Below are positions 24,811 to 31,109 of a stretch of 40,307 nucleotides of DNA, in pieces. The notes under the pieces are model-generated. The model saw only the letters and a program-made list of their open reading frames with translations. It was not told the DNA's origin and did no database searches. Within the stretch, counting starts at the first letter, position 1, and each line of letters begins with the position of its first letter. Both the position numbers and the translations under genes were made by a program. Source of the stretch: Oscillospiraceae bacterium (GTDB lineage: Bacteria; Bacillota; Clostridia; Oscillospirales; UBA644). The DNA is taken from NCBI GenBank assembly GCA_015067305.1, contig SVMT01000019.1, forward strand, positions 1 to 40,307, written 5' to 3'.

Positions 24811-24987
24811 CGGGGTGTAGCGCAGTTGGTGTGCGTTTGTGAGCGCTTCCTGTGGAAGATACAGCGAACAATAAGCACTGGGCAGCGGTCGAAATTTTGA
24901 CCGAGCTTCTGCGAGAAAATAAAATTTCGGGCACCGCAACCGGAAGCGCAGCGGACATCTGTGCAAATCAAAAAATTTAATACTTAT
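24811..24987 (+). repeat. 177-bp unit 1 beginning with a tRNA-Pro 5' fragment
   Basis: The first 20 nt, CGGGGTGTAGCGCAGTTGGT, are identical to the 5' end of the intact tRNA-Pro downstream (acceptor strand plus most of the D arm). The next bases GTGC can still close the D stem. The remainder is unrelated to tRNA. It has self-complementary blocks: CTTCC/GGAAG (24846-24858), GCGCTTCC (24843-24850) with GGAAGCGC (24942-24949), and GCGGT-CGAAATTTT (24885-24898) with AAAATTTCG-ggc-ACCGC (24921-24937). It differs from unit 2 at about 14 of 177 positions without gaps. It looks like a structured RNA unit or an insertion scar; see findings. Confidence 0.85.
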
Positions 24988-25164
24988 CGGGGTGTAGCGC
25001 AGTTGGTGTGCGTTTGTAAGCGCTTCCTGTGGAAGATGAAGCGAACAATAAGCACTGGGCAGCGGTCGAAATTTTGACCGAGCTCCTGCGAGCGAATAAA
25101 ATTTCGGGCACCGCAACCGGAAGCGCAGCGGACAACTGTGCAATTCAAAAAAACTAAATATCAT
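24988..25164 (+). repeat. 177-bp unit 2 beginning with a tRNA-Pro 5' fragment
   Basis: Second tandem copy, the same length as unit 1 and starting with the same 20 nt of tRNA-Pro. All self-complementary blocks of unit 1 are retained. The small internal hairpin is stronger here (GCTC-CTGC-GAGC at 25082-25093) than in unit 1. Most differences cluster in the last 40 nt (A/T-rich tail) and at the base of that hairpin. The intact tRNA-Pro starts exactly 177 nt after this unit starts. Confidence 0.85.
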
Positions 25165-25240
25165 CGGGGTGTAGCGCAGTTGGTAGCGCGCTTGGTTCGG
25201 GACCAAGAGGTCGCAAGTTCAAATCTTGTCACTCCGACCA
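25165..25240 (+). tRNA. tRNA-Pro(CGG)
   Basis: A 76-nt cloverleaf with encoded CCA. Acceptor strands CGGGGTG and CACTCCG pair with one G-U. The D stem is GCGC/GCGC. The anticodon stem CTTGG/CCAAG encloses loop TTCGGGA, giving anticodon CGG (reads CCG). The T stem is GCAAG/CTTGT with TTCAAAT loop. It is the only complete tRNA in the window and is read from the promoter about 415 nt upstream, through the two repeat units. Confidence 0.95.
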
Positions 25241-25246
25241 TATTGA

Positions 25247-25276
25247 GTGTTCATAACAAATTTAGGTTATGGACAC
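25247..25276 (+). terminator. Terminator of the tRNA-Pro transcript
   Basis: GTGTTCATAAC (25247-25257) pairs with GTTATGGACAC (25266-25276), 11 bp with one G-U, 8-nt loop. A T-rich run (TTATTTTTATATTTT) follows. It begins 6 nt after the tRNA CCA. Confidence 0.8.
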
Positions 25277-25306
25277 TTATTTTTATATTTTCGAAGATAA
25301 AATTTA

Positions 25307-25335
25307 TTGACTTACCAAAAGAACTATGCTATAAT
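25307..25335 (+). promoter_or_regulatory. Sigma-A promoter of the bPH-like membrane protein gene
   Basis: TTGACT (25307-25312), 17-bp spacer, TATAAT (25330-25335). Confidence 0.87.
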
Positions 25336-25410
25336 ATAAGTAAACAATAGAAGCACAAAAAATATGAGGTCAACATGATAATAGATAATATCATTCAGGA
25401 GGTATGATTT

Positions 25411-25836
25411 ATGAGCGTTGTTGCTCGCAGAAAAGAACTAATATGGCTTATGTATTTTGCAGTTGCTGTTTTCGGCGTTGTGATGATATTTATTGGAAAT
25501 GAAATTTCTCAAAAAATTATCGGTGGGGTTTTGTTGATTGTCAGCGCAGTAATACTTATCCAATATTTCATGATTCCGCCTATAGCAATAATCCGTGACG
25601 AAAGGAATAGGTTACATTTGCCTAAAGGGATAACTTTAGATCCTAAGGATATCGTTGACGTTTCCTACAGAAGAGCCTCCGCAAAAGGAGTTCAATATAA
25701 ATGGGGTTCGATAGTGATCATAACTGCGACAGCGAAATATAAATGCAGATATATTGCAGACTGTGAACACGTATCGAAAATAATTACTGACATAGTTTAC
25801 AAAAGTAAAAGCGCTGATATAAATATATTCCAATAA
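25411..25836 (+). CDS. Small membrane protein with PH-like C-terminal domain
   Basis: A 141-residue protein with two TM helices (about 12-30 and 36-54) and a cytoplasmic beta-rich tail (60-135). The tail has I-A-I-I-R-D-E-R-N-R-L-H, which resembles the bacterial PH (bPH) domains attached to paired helices. AGGAGGT lies about 7 nt before the ATG. It is a monocistronic gene with its own promoter and terminator. The function is unknown; homology to a named family is not certain. Confidence 0.65.
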   Translation: MSVVARRKELIWLMYFAVAVFGVVMIFIGNEISQKIIGGVLLIVSAVILIQYFMIPPIAIIRDERNRLHLPKGITLDPKDIVDVSYRRASAKGVQYKWGSIVIITATAKYKCRYIADCEHVSKIITDIVYKSKSADINIFQ

Positions 25837-25851
25837 AAATAAATATAAAAT

Positions 25852-25884
25852 AAGCACCTTAGAAGTCGATCTTTTGGGGTGTTT
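25852..25884 (+). terminator. Terminator after the bPH-like gene
   Basis: AAGCACCTTAGAAG (25852-25865) pairs across loop TCGAT with CTTTTGGGGTGTTT (25871-25884), 14 bp using several G-U pairs. GTTTTATC follows. Confidence 0.6.
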
Positions 25885-25941
25885 GTTTTATCGGGCGACA
25901 GTACAATCAACCGCCGTTTGATTTTATCAATATCACGTCCA

Positions 25942-25970
25942 TTGACATCAAGCGTGAATTGTGTTATAAT
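25942..25970 (+). promoter_or_regulatory. Sigma-A promoter of the XRE regulator gene
   Basis: Perfect TTGACA (25942-25947), 17-bp spacer, perfect TATAAT (25965-25970). Confidence 0.92.
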
Positions 25971-26025
25971 AGGCTCATAGAAAGCAGCTTTCGAAGAACT
26001 ATTAAAATTCAAAGGAGAAAAACTT

Positions 26026-26865
26026 ATGAGTATTGAAATAATAGGAAAACAAATAGCATCTCTGCGCAAAGAAAAAGGTATCAAGCAGGAAGAGCTCGCA
26101 AGTTATGTCGGTGTTAGTACCCAAGCTGTTTCAAAATGGGAAAACGGTGGGGTTCCCGATACGGAACTTCTCCCTAAGATAGCTGATTTCTTTTCAGTTT
26201 CGGTGGATTCTTTGTTTGGGAGAAACATATTAAATTACGGAGAAGTTAAAACAGCTCTCTGTAAGAAGATAGTAGATACCCCGACAGAGCAGAAATTCAA
26301 GCTCATACTCAACTACTGCTGGGATATGGAAAGGGCTATGTTCGGATGCATACCCGATGACAGAAGTATTGAAGATTATGAAAAAGATATCGGAGAAAAT
26401 GAACAGAGATATTCTACAATAATGTCGGACGACGGCTTCACACGGATGGGAATTGCCAACAGGTTGCAATACTTCCTGATAGTGCCTGAAATCGCAAATA
26501 CAGATAAGGCATTGTTTGAAAGAATTGACTACCCGAGTTTTTTCAAAGATCTTTCGGATAAAACTTTATTTGAAGCTTGTATTTTCCTGCATAAACGCGA
26601 AGGCGATAAGGCTTTTACCGAAAATCTGCTTATTAAAGGTTTAAATATCAACAATGATGAAGCTGCAAAAGTTCTTGCTTTTCTTGAAAAATACAATTTA
26701 ATATATAAAACAAGCATCGAATTGGACGATGAAACGAAAACTGTTTACAACTTCAAACCAACCCCTTCTTTTACAGCTCTTTTGATATTTGCAAGAGAGA
26801 TGATAGAAACTCCGAATAATTTCAGTTATTACCTCGGAGGAAGAGAAAAACCTTATCTTAAATAA
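26026..26865 (+). CDS. XRE-family transcriptional regulator
   Basis: A 279-residue regulator. The N-terminal HTH_3 domain (about 5-60) is textbook (I-A-S-L-R-K-E-K-G-I-K-Q-E-E-L-A ... T-Q-A-V-S-K-W-E-N-G). A linker region of about 100 residues leads to a C-terminal helical/winged-helix-like domain (about 170-250). GGAGAAAAACTT precedes the ATG. Such regulators usually control a neighbouring transporter or enzyme. Here the only downstream reading frame is 22 codons with an identical ribosome binding region, so a target gene may have been lost. Confidence 0.85.
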   Translation: MSIEIIGKQIASLRKEKGIKQEELASYVGVSTQAVSKWENGGVPDTELLPKIADFFSVSVDSLFGRNILNYGEVKTALCKKIVDTPTEQKFKLILNYCWDMERAMFGCIPDDRSIEDYEKDIGENEQRYSTIMSDDGFTRMGIANRLQYFLIVPEIANTDKALFERIDYPSFFKDLSDKTLFEACIFLHKREGDKAFTENLLIKGLNINNDEAAKVLAFLEKYNLIYKTSIELDDETKTVYNFKPTPSFTALLIFAREMIETPNNFSYYLGGREKPYLK

Positions 26866-26878
26866 CGGAGAAAAACTT

Positions 26879-26947
26879 ATGGATAAAATACTTCCACCGA
26901 TGTATAGAAAACCGGAAAAGGTCCCAATCTTTACAGTATCATATTGA
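26879..26947 (+). CDS. 22-residue small ORF downstream of the XRE regulator
   Basis: ATG at 26879 encodes MDKILPPMYRKPEKVPIFTVSY, ending in TGA. It begins 11 nt after the regulator stop. The 15-nt stretch GGAGAAAAACTTATG is identical to that at the XRE start, which supports translation or points to a local duplication. It could be a genuine small protein or the 5' remnant of a deleted larger gene. Nothing like it was recognised. Confidence 0.4.
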   Translation: MDKILPPMYRKPEKVPIFTVSY

Positions 26948-27005
26948 GTAGATATTATAAAAAAAGATACCCTGTTCTTAATGGAAAACTGATAACTAAA
27001 ATTTT

Positions 27006-27033
27006 ATCCCTCAAAGAATGATCTTTGAGGGAT
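27006..27033. terminator. Bidirectional terminator between XRE/sORF and DUF2179 gene
   Basis: ATCCCTCAAAGA / TCTTTGAGGGAT, a perfect 12-bp stem with a 4-nt loop. T-runs lie on the plus side (TTTTTT) and A-rich sequence on the other side, so it serves both convergent genes. Confidence 0.88.
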
Positions 27034-27054
27034 TTTTTCATTACTTTTATTCTG

Positions 27055-27597
27055 TTATTTTACCATACCGTAGCCGCCTGCATATTTGCTGACTTCGGAA
27101 GCGACAACGAAAACTTTATTATCGCAGATGTTACGGATCTCTTTGAGCATCTTTGAAGTTTCTTTACGAGGAATAACAATGAATATCATATTCATTTTAT
27201 CGGTAGATCCCCTGCCTTCAAATACGGTGTATCCCTTATTTTTTTCTTTGAGATACTCAGTTATCTTTTTCGTACTGTCGTCATTTGCGATAAGCTCAAG
27301 GTTTGATGTGCCGAGAGCTATCTTGTTTTCGATGGTAGAACCGAGGAACAATCCCGTTGCATAGCCTACACAATAAAACAGAAGTAAAAAGATGTTATCG
27401 CCGAGAGTTCCTATTATTGTTGAAATAACAAGTCCCCATATCATACACTCGATAAAACCTAACCCTGCAGCTTTCAGTCTCTGACCTTTGACCATCATGC
27501 AAGTTTTCAGGGACTGAATGGATATTTCGATTATTTTTGCGGCGCAGACGATAAAACATACCGCTATTGGGTGTATAGATGATAAAAATTCTGACAT
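27055..27597 (-). CDS. DUF5698/DUF2179 (UPF0316-type) membrane protein
   Basis: A 180-residue protein with three TM helices in the first 90 residues (including G-F-I-E-C-M-I-W-G-L-V-I-S). A C-terminal cytoplasmic DUF2179 domain (about 95-175) contains G-Y-T-V-F-E-G-R-G-S-T-D-K and I-F-I-V-I-P-R-K-E. The DUF2179 fold is shared with larger YitT-type membrane proteins; its ligand is not established in general. GGAG precedes the ATG. It has a single-gene promoter and terminator. Confidence 0.85.
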   Translation of the reverse strand: MSEFLSSIHPIAVCFIVCAAKIIEISIQSLKTCMMVKGQRLKAAGLGFIECMIWGLVISTIIGTLGDNIFLLLFYCVGYATGLFLGSTIENKIALGTSNLELIANDDSTKKITEYLKEKNKGYTVFEGRGSTDKMNMIFIVIPRKETSKMLKEIRNICDNKVFVVASEVSKYAGGYGMVK

Positions 27598-27624
27598 CGG
27601 TTTTCTCCTTGTTTGTTTTATTAT

Positions 27625-27653
27625 ATTATACCATAAAAATACTCAAATTTCAA
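27625..27653 (-). promoter_or_regulatory. Promoter of the DUF2179 membrane protein gene
   Basis: Minus-strand TTGAAA (27648-27653), 17-bp spacer, TATAAT (27625-27630). Confidence 0.82.
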
Positions 27654-27691
27654 TAGTTAAATCAGCACATTTGAAAGAACTGTGAAACGGC

Positions 27692-27720
27692 TTGAATTTC
27701 AGATTTATTTATGATAAAAT
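27692..27720 (+). promoter_or_regulatory. Promoter of the GH28-like gene
   Basis: TTGAAT (27692-27697), 17-bp spacer, TAAAAT (27715-27720), divergent from the DUF2179 promoter. Confidence 0.7.
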
Positions 27721-27757
27721 ATTTTAGACTACACTTAATGATATAGGAGATAAAAAA

Positions 27758-29293
27758 ATGAATGAAAAGTTGAAAATAAATATTACCGAATATCCATACA
27801 ACGCTAAAGGCGACGGTGTCACAAACGACAGACCCGCAATACAGAAAGCCATTGATGAGGCACATAAGAATGGTGGGGGAATAGTTGTACTCCCTGATGG
27901 AAAAACTTACCTCAGTGGAAATTTAATACTCAGAGACAATGTAGAGCTTCATTTTGAAGACGGTTCGACTTTACTGCAAAGCTCAAATCCTGACGATTAT
28001 GTAAAGCCTGTAGGAGATTCTTGCGAACCGCACCGACCTAAATACGGCTATAATCTTTGCGATGAAATAAAATGGAGCCATTTGTGGTACTATAACTACC
28101 CGATGATATTTGCTCCCGAAGGCACTAAAAATATAAAAGTTACAGGAAAGGGCTCTCTCTTAATGATGCCGACGGACGATATTGAACATATCATCAGAAT
28201 TTGTCCAATCGGTTTTTTCAAAGTCAGCGGTTTTGAAATTTCCGATGTAACCATAACTAATTACCATTCTTATGCAATGATGCCTTTCCATAGTGATCAC
28301 GGTCTCATAAAAAATCTTACAGTGGAAAACTCTAACCACGGAAACGGCGACGGTTTCTGTATTATGAACTGTCAAGATATCAGAGTTACGGGCTGCAATA
28401 TGGTCTGCGGCGACGATGCAATCTATATATTCTCATCATACAAAGATCCTCGCAGAAGCGATTGGTGGAACTCTGACGACCCTCAACCGTCAATAAACTT
28501 AGAAATAGACCACAACGAATGCAAAACCAATCATTGCAAATCTTTCGGCATGATACTCTGGGGACTTGACTGTCCTGACCAGGAAAAAATCGAAGTCAGA
28601 AATGTATACGTTCACGACAACCATTTTGAAACTATGGGGAACTGGATATACTGTCCGTACACAACAAAATCCGGTTGTACTCCTGTTACTAATTTTAGAT
28701 TTGAAAACAACAGAATTGATGCCATTGAACCTGATTTCTTTGCAACCAAAATAAGTGATATGAACTATTTCCATTCCATGAGAGAAATACAGAATGGTGG
28801 CTTTGAAAGCGGACTGGCTTTTTGGAATTACCGCAAAAATTCAAACGAAGACTCTGTTGGTATTGGAACAGATGATGCGGGACAACCTAAAGGAAAATAC
28901 GGCTATATTTCACACCTTGAAGATGGTGATGCGGCTTTATATCAAGGACTTTACATTAGGTCGGGAGAATTAAACTGCTTTTGGGCAAAACTTCAAACAA
29001 GCGGAGACCCATGCAGAATCTTCGTAAAAGACCTTGAAACTCAAGAACTTGTTGCAGAAAAGGAATTCAGCAATACTGAATGGGAAGATGTTCAACTTGA
29101 ATTTTCCGTTCCGAGAGATGCGAACTATCACATCGGGATCGAGAGAGGAAACGCTACAAAAGGCTGGGCAAAAATTGACAACGCAACACTTTTGGGAAAC
29201 TGCGATGCGGCTTTCGGGTACAAGCGAGTAGGAACAGACCCTTATCGTGGGATGAAACCCCTCTACTTTTACGACCCTGACCTTTGGAGATAA
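27758..29293 (+). CDS. GH28-like right-handed beta-helix enzyme with C-terminal CBM-like domain
   Basis: A 511-residue protein. The start has the Pectate_lyase_3/GH28 hallmark (Y-N-A-K-G-D-G-V-T-N-D-R-P-A-I-Q-K-A-I). The beta-helix core carries G-N-G-D198-G-F and C-G-D219-D220-A, matching two of the acidic catalytic motifs of polygalacturonases. The usual G-H-G motif is not evident; the equivalent region reads S-F-G-M-I-L-W-G. Residues about 345-485 begin Q-N-G-G-F-E-S-G-L-A-F-W-N-Y and look like a CBM4/9-type jelly roll. There is no signal peptide, so action on imported oligosaccharides in the cytoplasm is inferred. GGAG precedes the ATG. Confidence 0.78.
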   Translation: MNEKLKINITEYPYNAKGDGVTNDRPAIQKAIDEAHKNGGGIVVLPDGKTYLSGNLILRDNVELHFEDGSTLLQSSNPDDYVKPVGDSCEPHRPKYGYNLCDEIKWSHLWYYNYPMIFAPEGTKNIKVTGKGSLLMMPTDDIEHIIRICPIGFFKVSGFEISDVTITNYHSYAMMPFHSDHGLIKNLTVENSNHGNGDGFCIMNCQDIRVTGCNMVCGDDAIYIFSSYKDPRRSDWWNSDDPQPSINLEIDHNECKTNHCKSFGMILWGLDCPDQEKIEVRNVYVHDNHFETMGNWIYCPYTTKSGCTPVTNFRFENNRIDAIEPDFFATKISDMNYFHSMREIQNGGFESGLAFWNYRKNSNEDSVGIGTDDAGQPKGKYGYISHLEDGDAALYQGLYIRSGELNCFWAKLQTSGDPCRIFVKDLETQELVAEKEFSNTEWEDVQLEFSVPRDANYHIGIERGNATKGWAKIDNATLLGNCDAAFGYKRVGTDPYRGMKPLYFYDPDLWR

Positions 29294-29316
29294 GAATTCA
29301 AATTCAAAAAAATAAA

Positions 29317-29380
29317 TGGGAAAACTTTTCTTTTCACGAAAAAAGACAAGTTTTCCCATACCATTTCAAAATAAAACCGA
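29317..29380. repeat. Half copy of the nested inverted-repeat element
   Basis: The hairpin TGGGAAAACTTTTC...GTTTTCCCA (29317-29358), with a CACG loop core, is followed by ACCATTTCAAAATAAAACCGA. Both parts align with hairpin 1 and the left outer arm of the element at 17245-17323. The right half is absent. As with the full copy, it begins some 20 nt after a stop codon and lies between convergent genes, so it could also terminate the GH28-like transcript. Confidence 0.7.
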
Positions 29381-29392
29381 ATTGATAAAATA

Positions 29393-30400
29393 TTATTTAT
29401 TCTCAATCAAATGAGACACATCAATGTACTCATGATGAAGTTCTTTTACTCCGTTTTCGTCCACAGTCATGACAGTTCCGCCGTTAAGGTCTGAATCCCA
29501 ATAACAGCCCATACCTATCTTTGTTCCGTAAGTAAGTCTGATTCCGTTATAGAGAATACTGAAATTATTTACGTGTTCATGACCTGCAATGACGTGTTTT
29601 GTGTGACCGCATTCTTCAAGAACTTCAACAACTCCGTCATCATAGTTGGAGCTTGCGATACCTTCACGGTTTACGCCGAAAGAGGTCTTTTTATATTCAT
29701 CTTTCCAACCGACACCTTTGTAGCTATCCTCAATAGAAACAGACTTCGGAGCGCGAAGCTCTTCCTCAGTTGCGGCATAAAAAGCTTTTCTGTAACCGTA
29801 AAGAGGAATATGTACAATAAGTGAAGAGTCATTACAACCGAGGGCTTTGAGGTCTTTGACTTGTTCTTTGTACCATTCAAGCTGAGCAGGAGTCAAAGAT
29901 GCATATGAACCGTATTTCTGAATAACACAGTTTCTATCAAAAAGACATATATCATTATTAGCATGAGTATCCATCATAAATACGGCTTCAACTATCTTTT
30001 CGCCTTCTTTGATCGCTATAACATAGTTACCGTTACCAAGAGCAGGATCCCCTTTTTCATAAAGACAAGTGGGGTATTTCATGTAAAGATCTGCGATCTC
30101 CTCCACAACAGTTGCACCGTCTTCATTGTCATGATTTCCCCAAACAGGAGCCCATGGAATACCGTAAGACTGCATGAGATCAGCAAAATTTTTGTAAGCT
30201 TCAAAATGTCCCTCGCCCCAGGATATATCACCGCTGACAGTAATAAGATCCGGCTGAACTTTTTTGATAAGCTCGTCAAGTGTATAGGTAAGAATTTTAT
30301 ACGCAACATGATCAGCAGCCCATTCACCATTACTCAGCTGAGGGTCTGTAAGATTAAGAATAACAAAGTCTTTGCCGTAAGTTTTGTTAAGTGTAAACAT
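29393..30400 (-). CDS. Calcineurin-like metallophosphoesterase (DxQ variant)
   Basis: A 335-residue cytoplasmic phosphoesterase with S-G-D, W-G-N-H-D, I-V-H-I-P and A-G-H-E-H motifs. The first motif reads T-D19-P-Q21 instead of the usual D-x-H, so one metal ligand is replaced by Gln. It is distantly related to the tandem pair at 17430-19521. The ATG at 30400 is 7 nt from GAGGTG; the ATG at 30415 lies inside that site and is rejected. It faces the GH28-like gene convergently. The substrate is unknown. Confidence 0.83.
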   Translation of the reverse strand: MFTLNKTYGKDFVILNLTDPQLSNGEWAADHVAYKILTYTLDELIKKVQPDLITVSGDISWGEGHFEAYKNFADLMQSYGIPWAPVWGNHDNEDGATVVEEIADLYMKYPTCLYEKGDPALGNGNYVIAIKEGEKIVEAVFMMDTHANNDICLFDRNCVIQKYGSYASLTPAQLEWYKEQVKDLKALGCNDSSLIVHIPLYGYRKAFYAATEEELRAPKSVSIEDSYKGVGWKDEYKKTSFGVNREGIASSNYDDGVVEVLEECGHTKHVIAGHEHVNNFSILYNGIRLTYGTKIGMGCYWDSDLNGGTVMTVDENGVKELHHEYIDVSHLIENK

Positions 30401-30433
30401 AATAATGCACCTCATTATAATTTGTTATAATTT

Positions 30434-30462
30434 ATTATAGCATATAAAAATAGGTTTGTAAA
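30434..30462 (-). promoter_or_regulatory. Promoter of the DxQ phosphoesterase gene
   Basis: Minus-strand TTTACA (30457-30462), 17-bp spacer, TATAAT (30434-30439). Confidence 0.85.
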
Positions 30463-30506
30463 GGAGTTTTTCATTTTTTTAAATTATAACATAAACTAAT
30501 TACCTA

Positions 30507-30535
30507 TTGACATAATCGACAAAATATGATATAAT
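30507..30535 (+). promoter_or_regulatory. Sigma-A promoter of the pilin-like gene
   Basis: Perfect TTGACA (30507-30512), 17-bp spacer, perfect TATAAT (30530-30535). Confidence 0.92.
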
Positions 30536-30595
30536 TATTACATATAATGCGATATAAACTTGTAGACTTAGTATTTCGACAGAATGGAGATCAAA

Positions 30596-31057
30596 ATGAC
30601 TGATAATAATAAAAGAAAACGTCATATTACAGCAGGAGAAGTGATCACCGTAATAATTGTGGTTCTTTGTCTTGCGGCAGGGCTGGTTTTGAGCTTTTTG
30701 AATTTTTCGGAAAAAGCATACATAAGTGATGTTGAAAACAGCGCGATGAAAGCATATTCCTTAATGGAAGATATTAACGTCAGAGTTGAAGATATTTCAT
30801 CTCTGGGTGATTATCCTTCAGTCATAAAAGAATTCTTTCCCGATATTTTTGAATACGGAGTGTCAAAGGATTCCATAACAGAATCTGCAAAAAACGGAAA
30901 GATGAAAGACAGTCAGTATGCAATTTCCAGCATTGAAAATTCGGCTTCAGGCTTCACTTTTACATATTATAAATTTCTTAATGAAAAGCTTTATGAAATT
31001 AAATATACTGACGGGATATTAGGTAAAGTTGAAGTTCTTTTCAAAACCGAAAAATAA
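30596..31057 (+). CDS. Pilin-like single-pass membrane protein without a prepilin cleavage site
   Basis: A 153-residue protein with a basic N-terminus, one TM helix (about 15-37) and a small exported domain. The segment after the helix and the C-terminal strand (F-T-F-T-Y-Y-K-F...D-G-I-L-G-K-V-E-V) resemble the prepilin-like protein at 38434-39042 (Y-T-F-N-Y-Y-Q-Y...N-G-T-V-D-S-V-E-V). A processing site is missing: G-E-V-I-T-V has no glutamate at +5. It may stay membrane-anchored. GGAG lies about 8 nt before the ATG at 30596; the ATG at 30584 overlaps that site and is rejected. Function is not recognised. Confidence 0.65.
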   Translation: MTDNNKRKRHITAGEVITVIIVVLCLAAGLVLSFLNFSEKAYISDVENSAMKAYSLMEDINVRVEDISSLGDYPSVIKEFFPDIFEYGVSKDSITESAKNGKMKDSQYAISSIENSASGFTFTYYKFLNEKLYEIKYTDGILGKVEVLFKTEK

Positions 31058-31071
31058 AAATACGGATCAAA

Positions 31072-31100
31072 AAGCGGTAAGGTACATTATCTTACCGCTT
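31072..31100. terminator. Bidirectional terminator between pilin-like gene and hydrolase
   Basis: AAGCGGTAAG (31072-31081) and CTTACCGCTT (31091-31100) form a perfect 10-bp stem with a 9-nt loop. T-rich sequence follows on the plus side and A-rich sequence precedes it. Confidence 0.82.
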
Positions 31101-31109
31101 CTGTTTTCT

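Noticed and set aside
24811-25164. Two additional tRNA genes
   Set aside because: After the D arm there is no anticodon arm of 5 bp with a 7-nt loop, no T arm and no matching acceptor 3' strand.
24514-25206. 230-codon open frame on the minus strand with in-frame 59-residue repeats
   Set aside because: It runs antisense through tRNA-Pro and both 177-bp units. The protein repeats exist only because 177 is divisible by three. There is no credible ribosome binding site or family resemblance.
24811-25240. CRISPR-like array (20-nt repeats at regular spacing)
   Set aside because: The spacing sequence between the repeats is itself nearly identical in the two units, the repeat is the tRNA 5' end, and there are only three copies with no cas genes.
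25138-25350. 70-codon plus-strand frame across tRNA-Pro
   Set aside because: It reads through the tRNA and its terminator; coding is incompatible with that.
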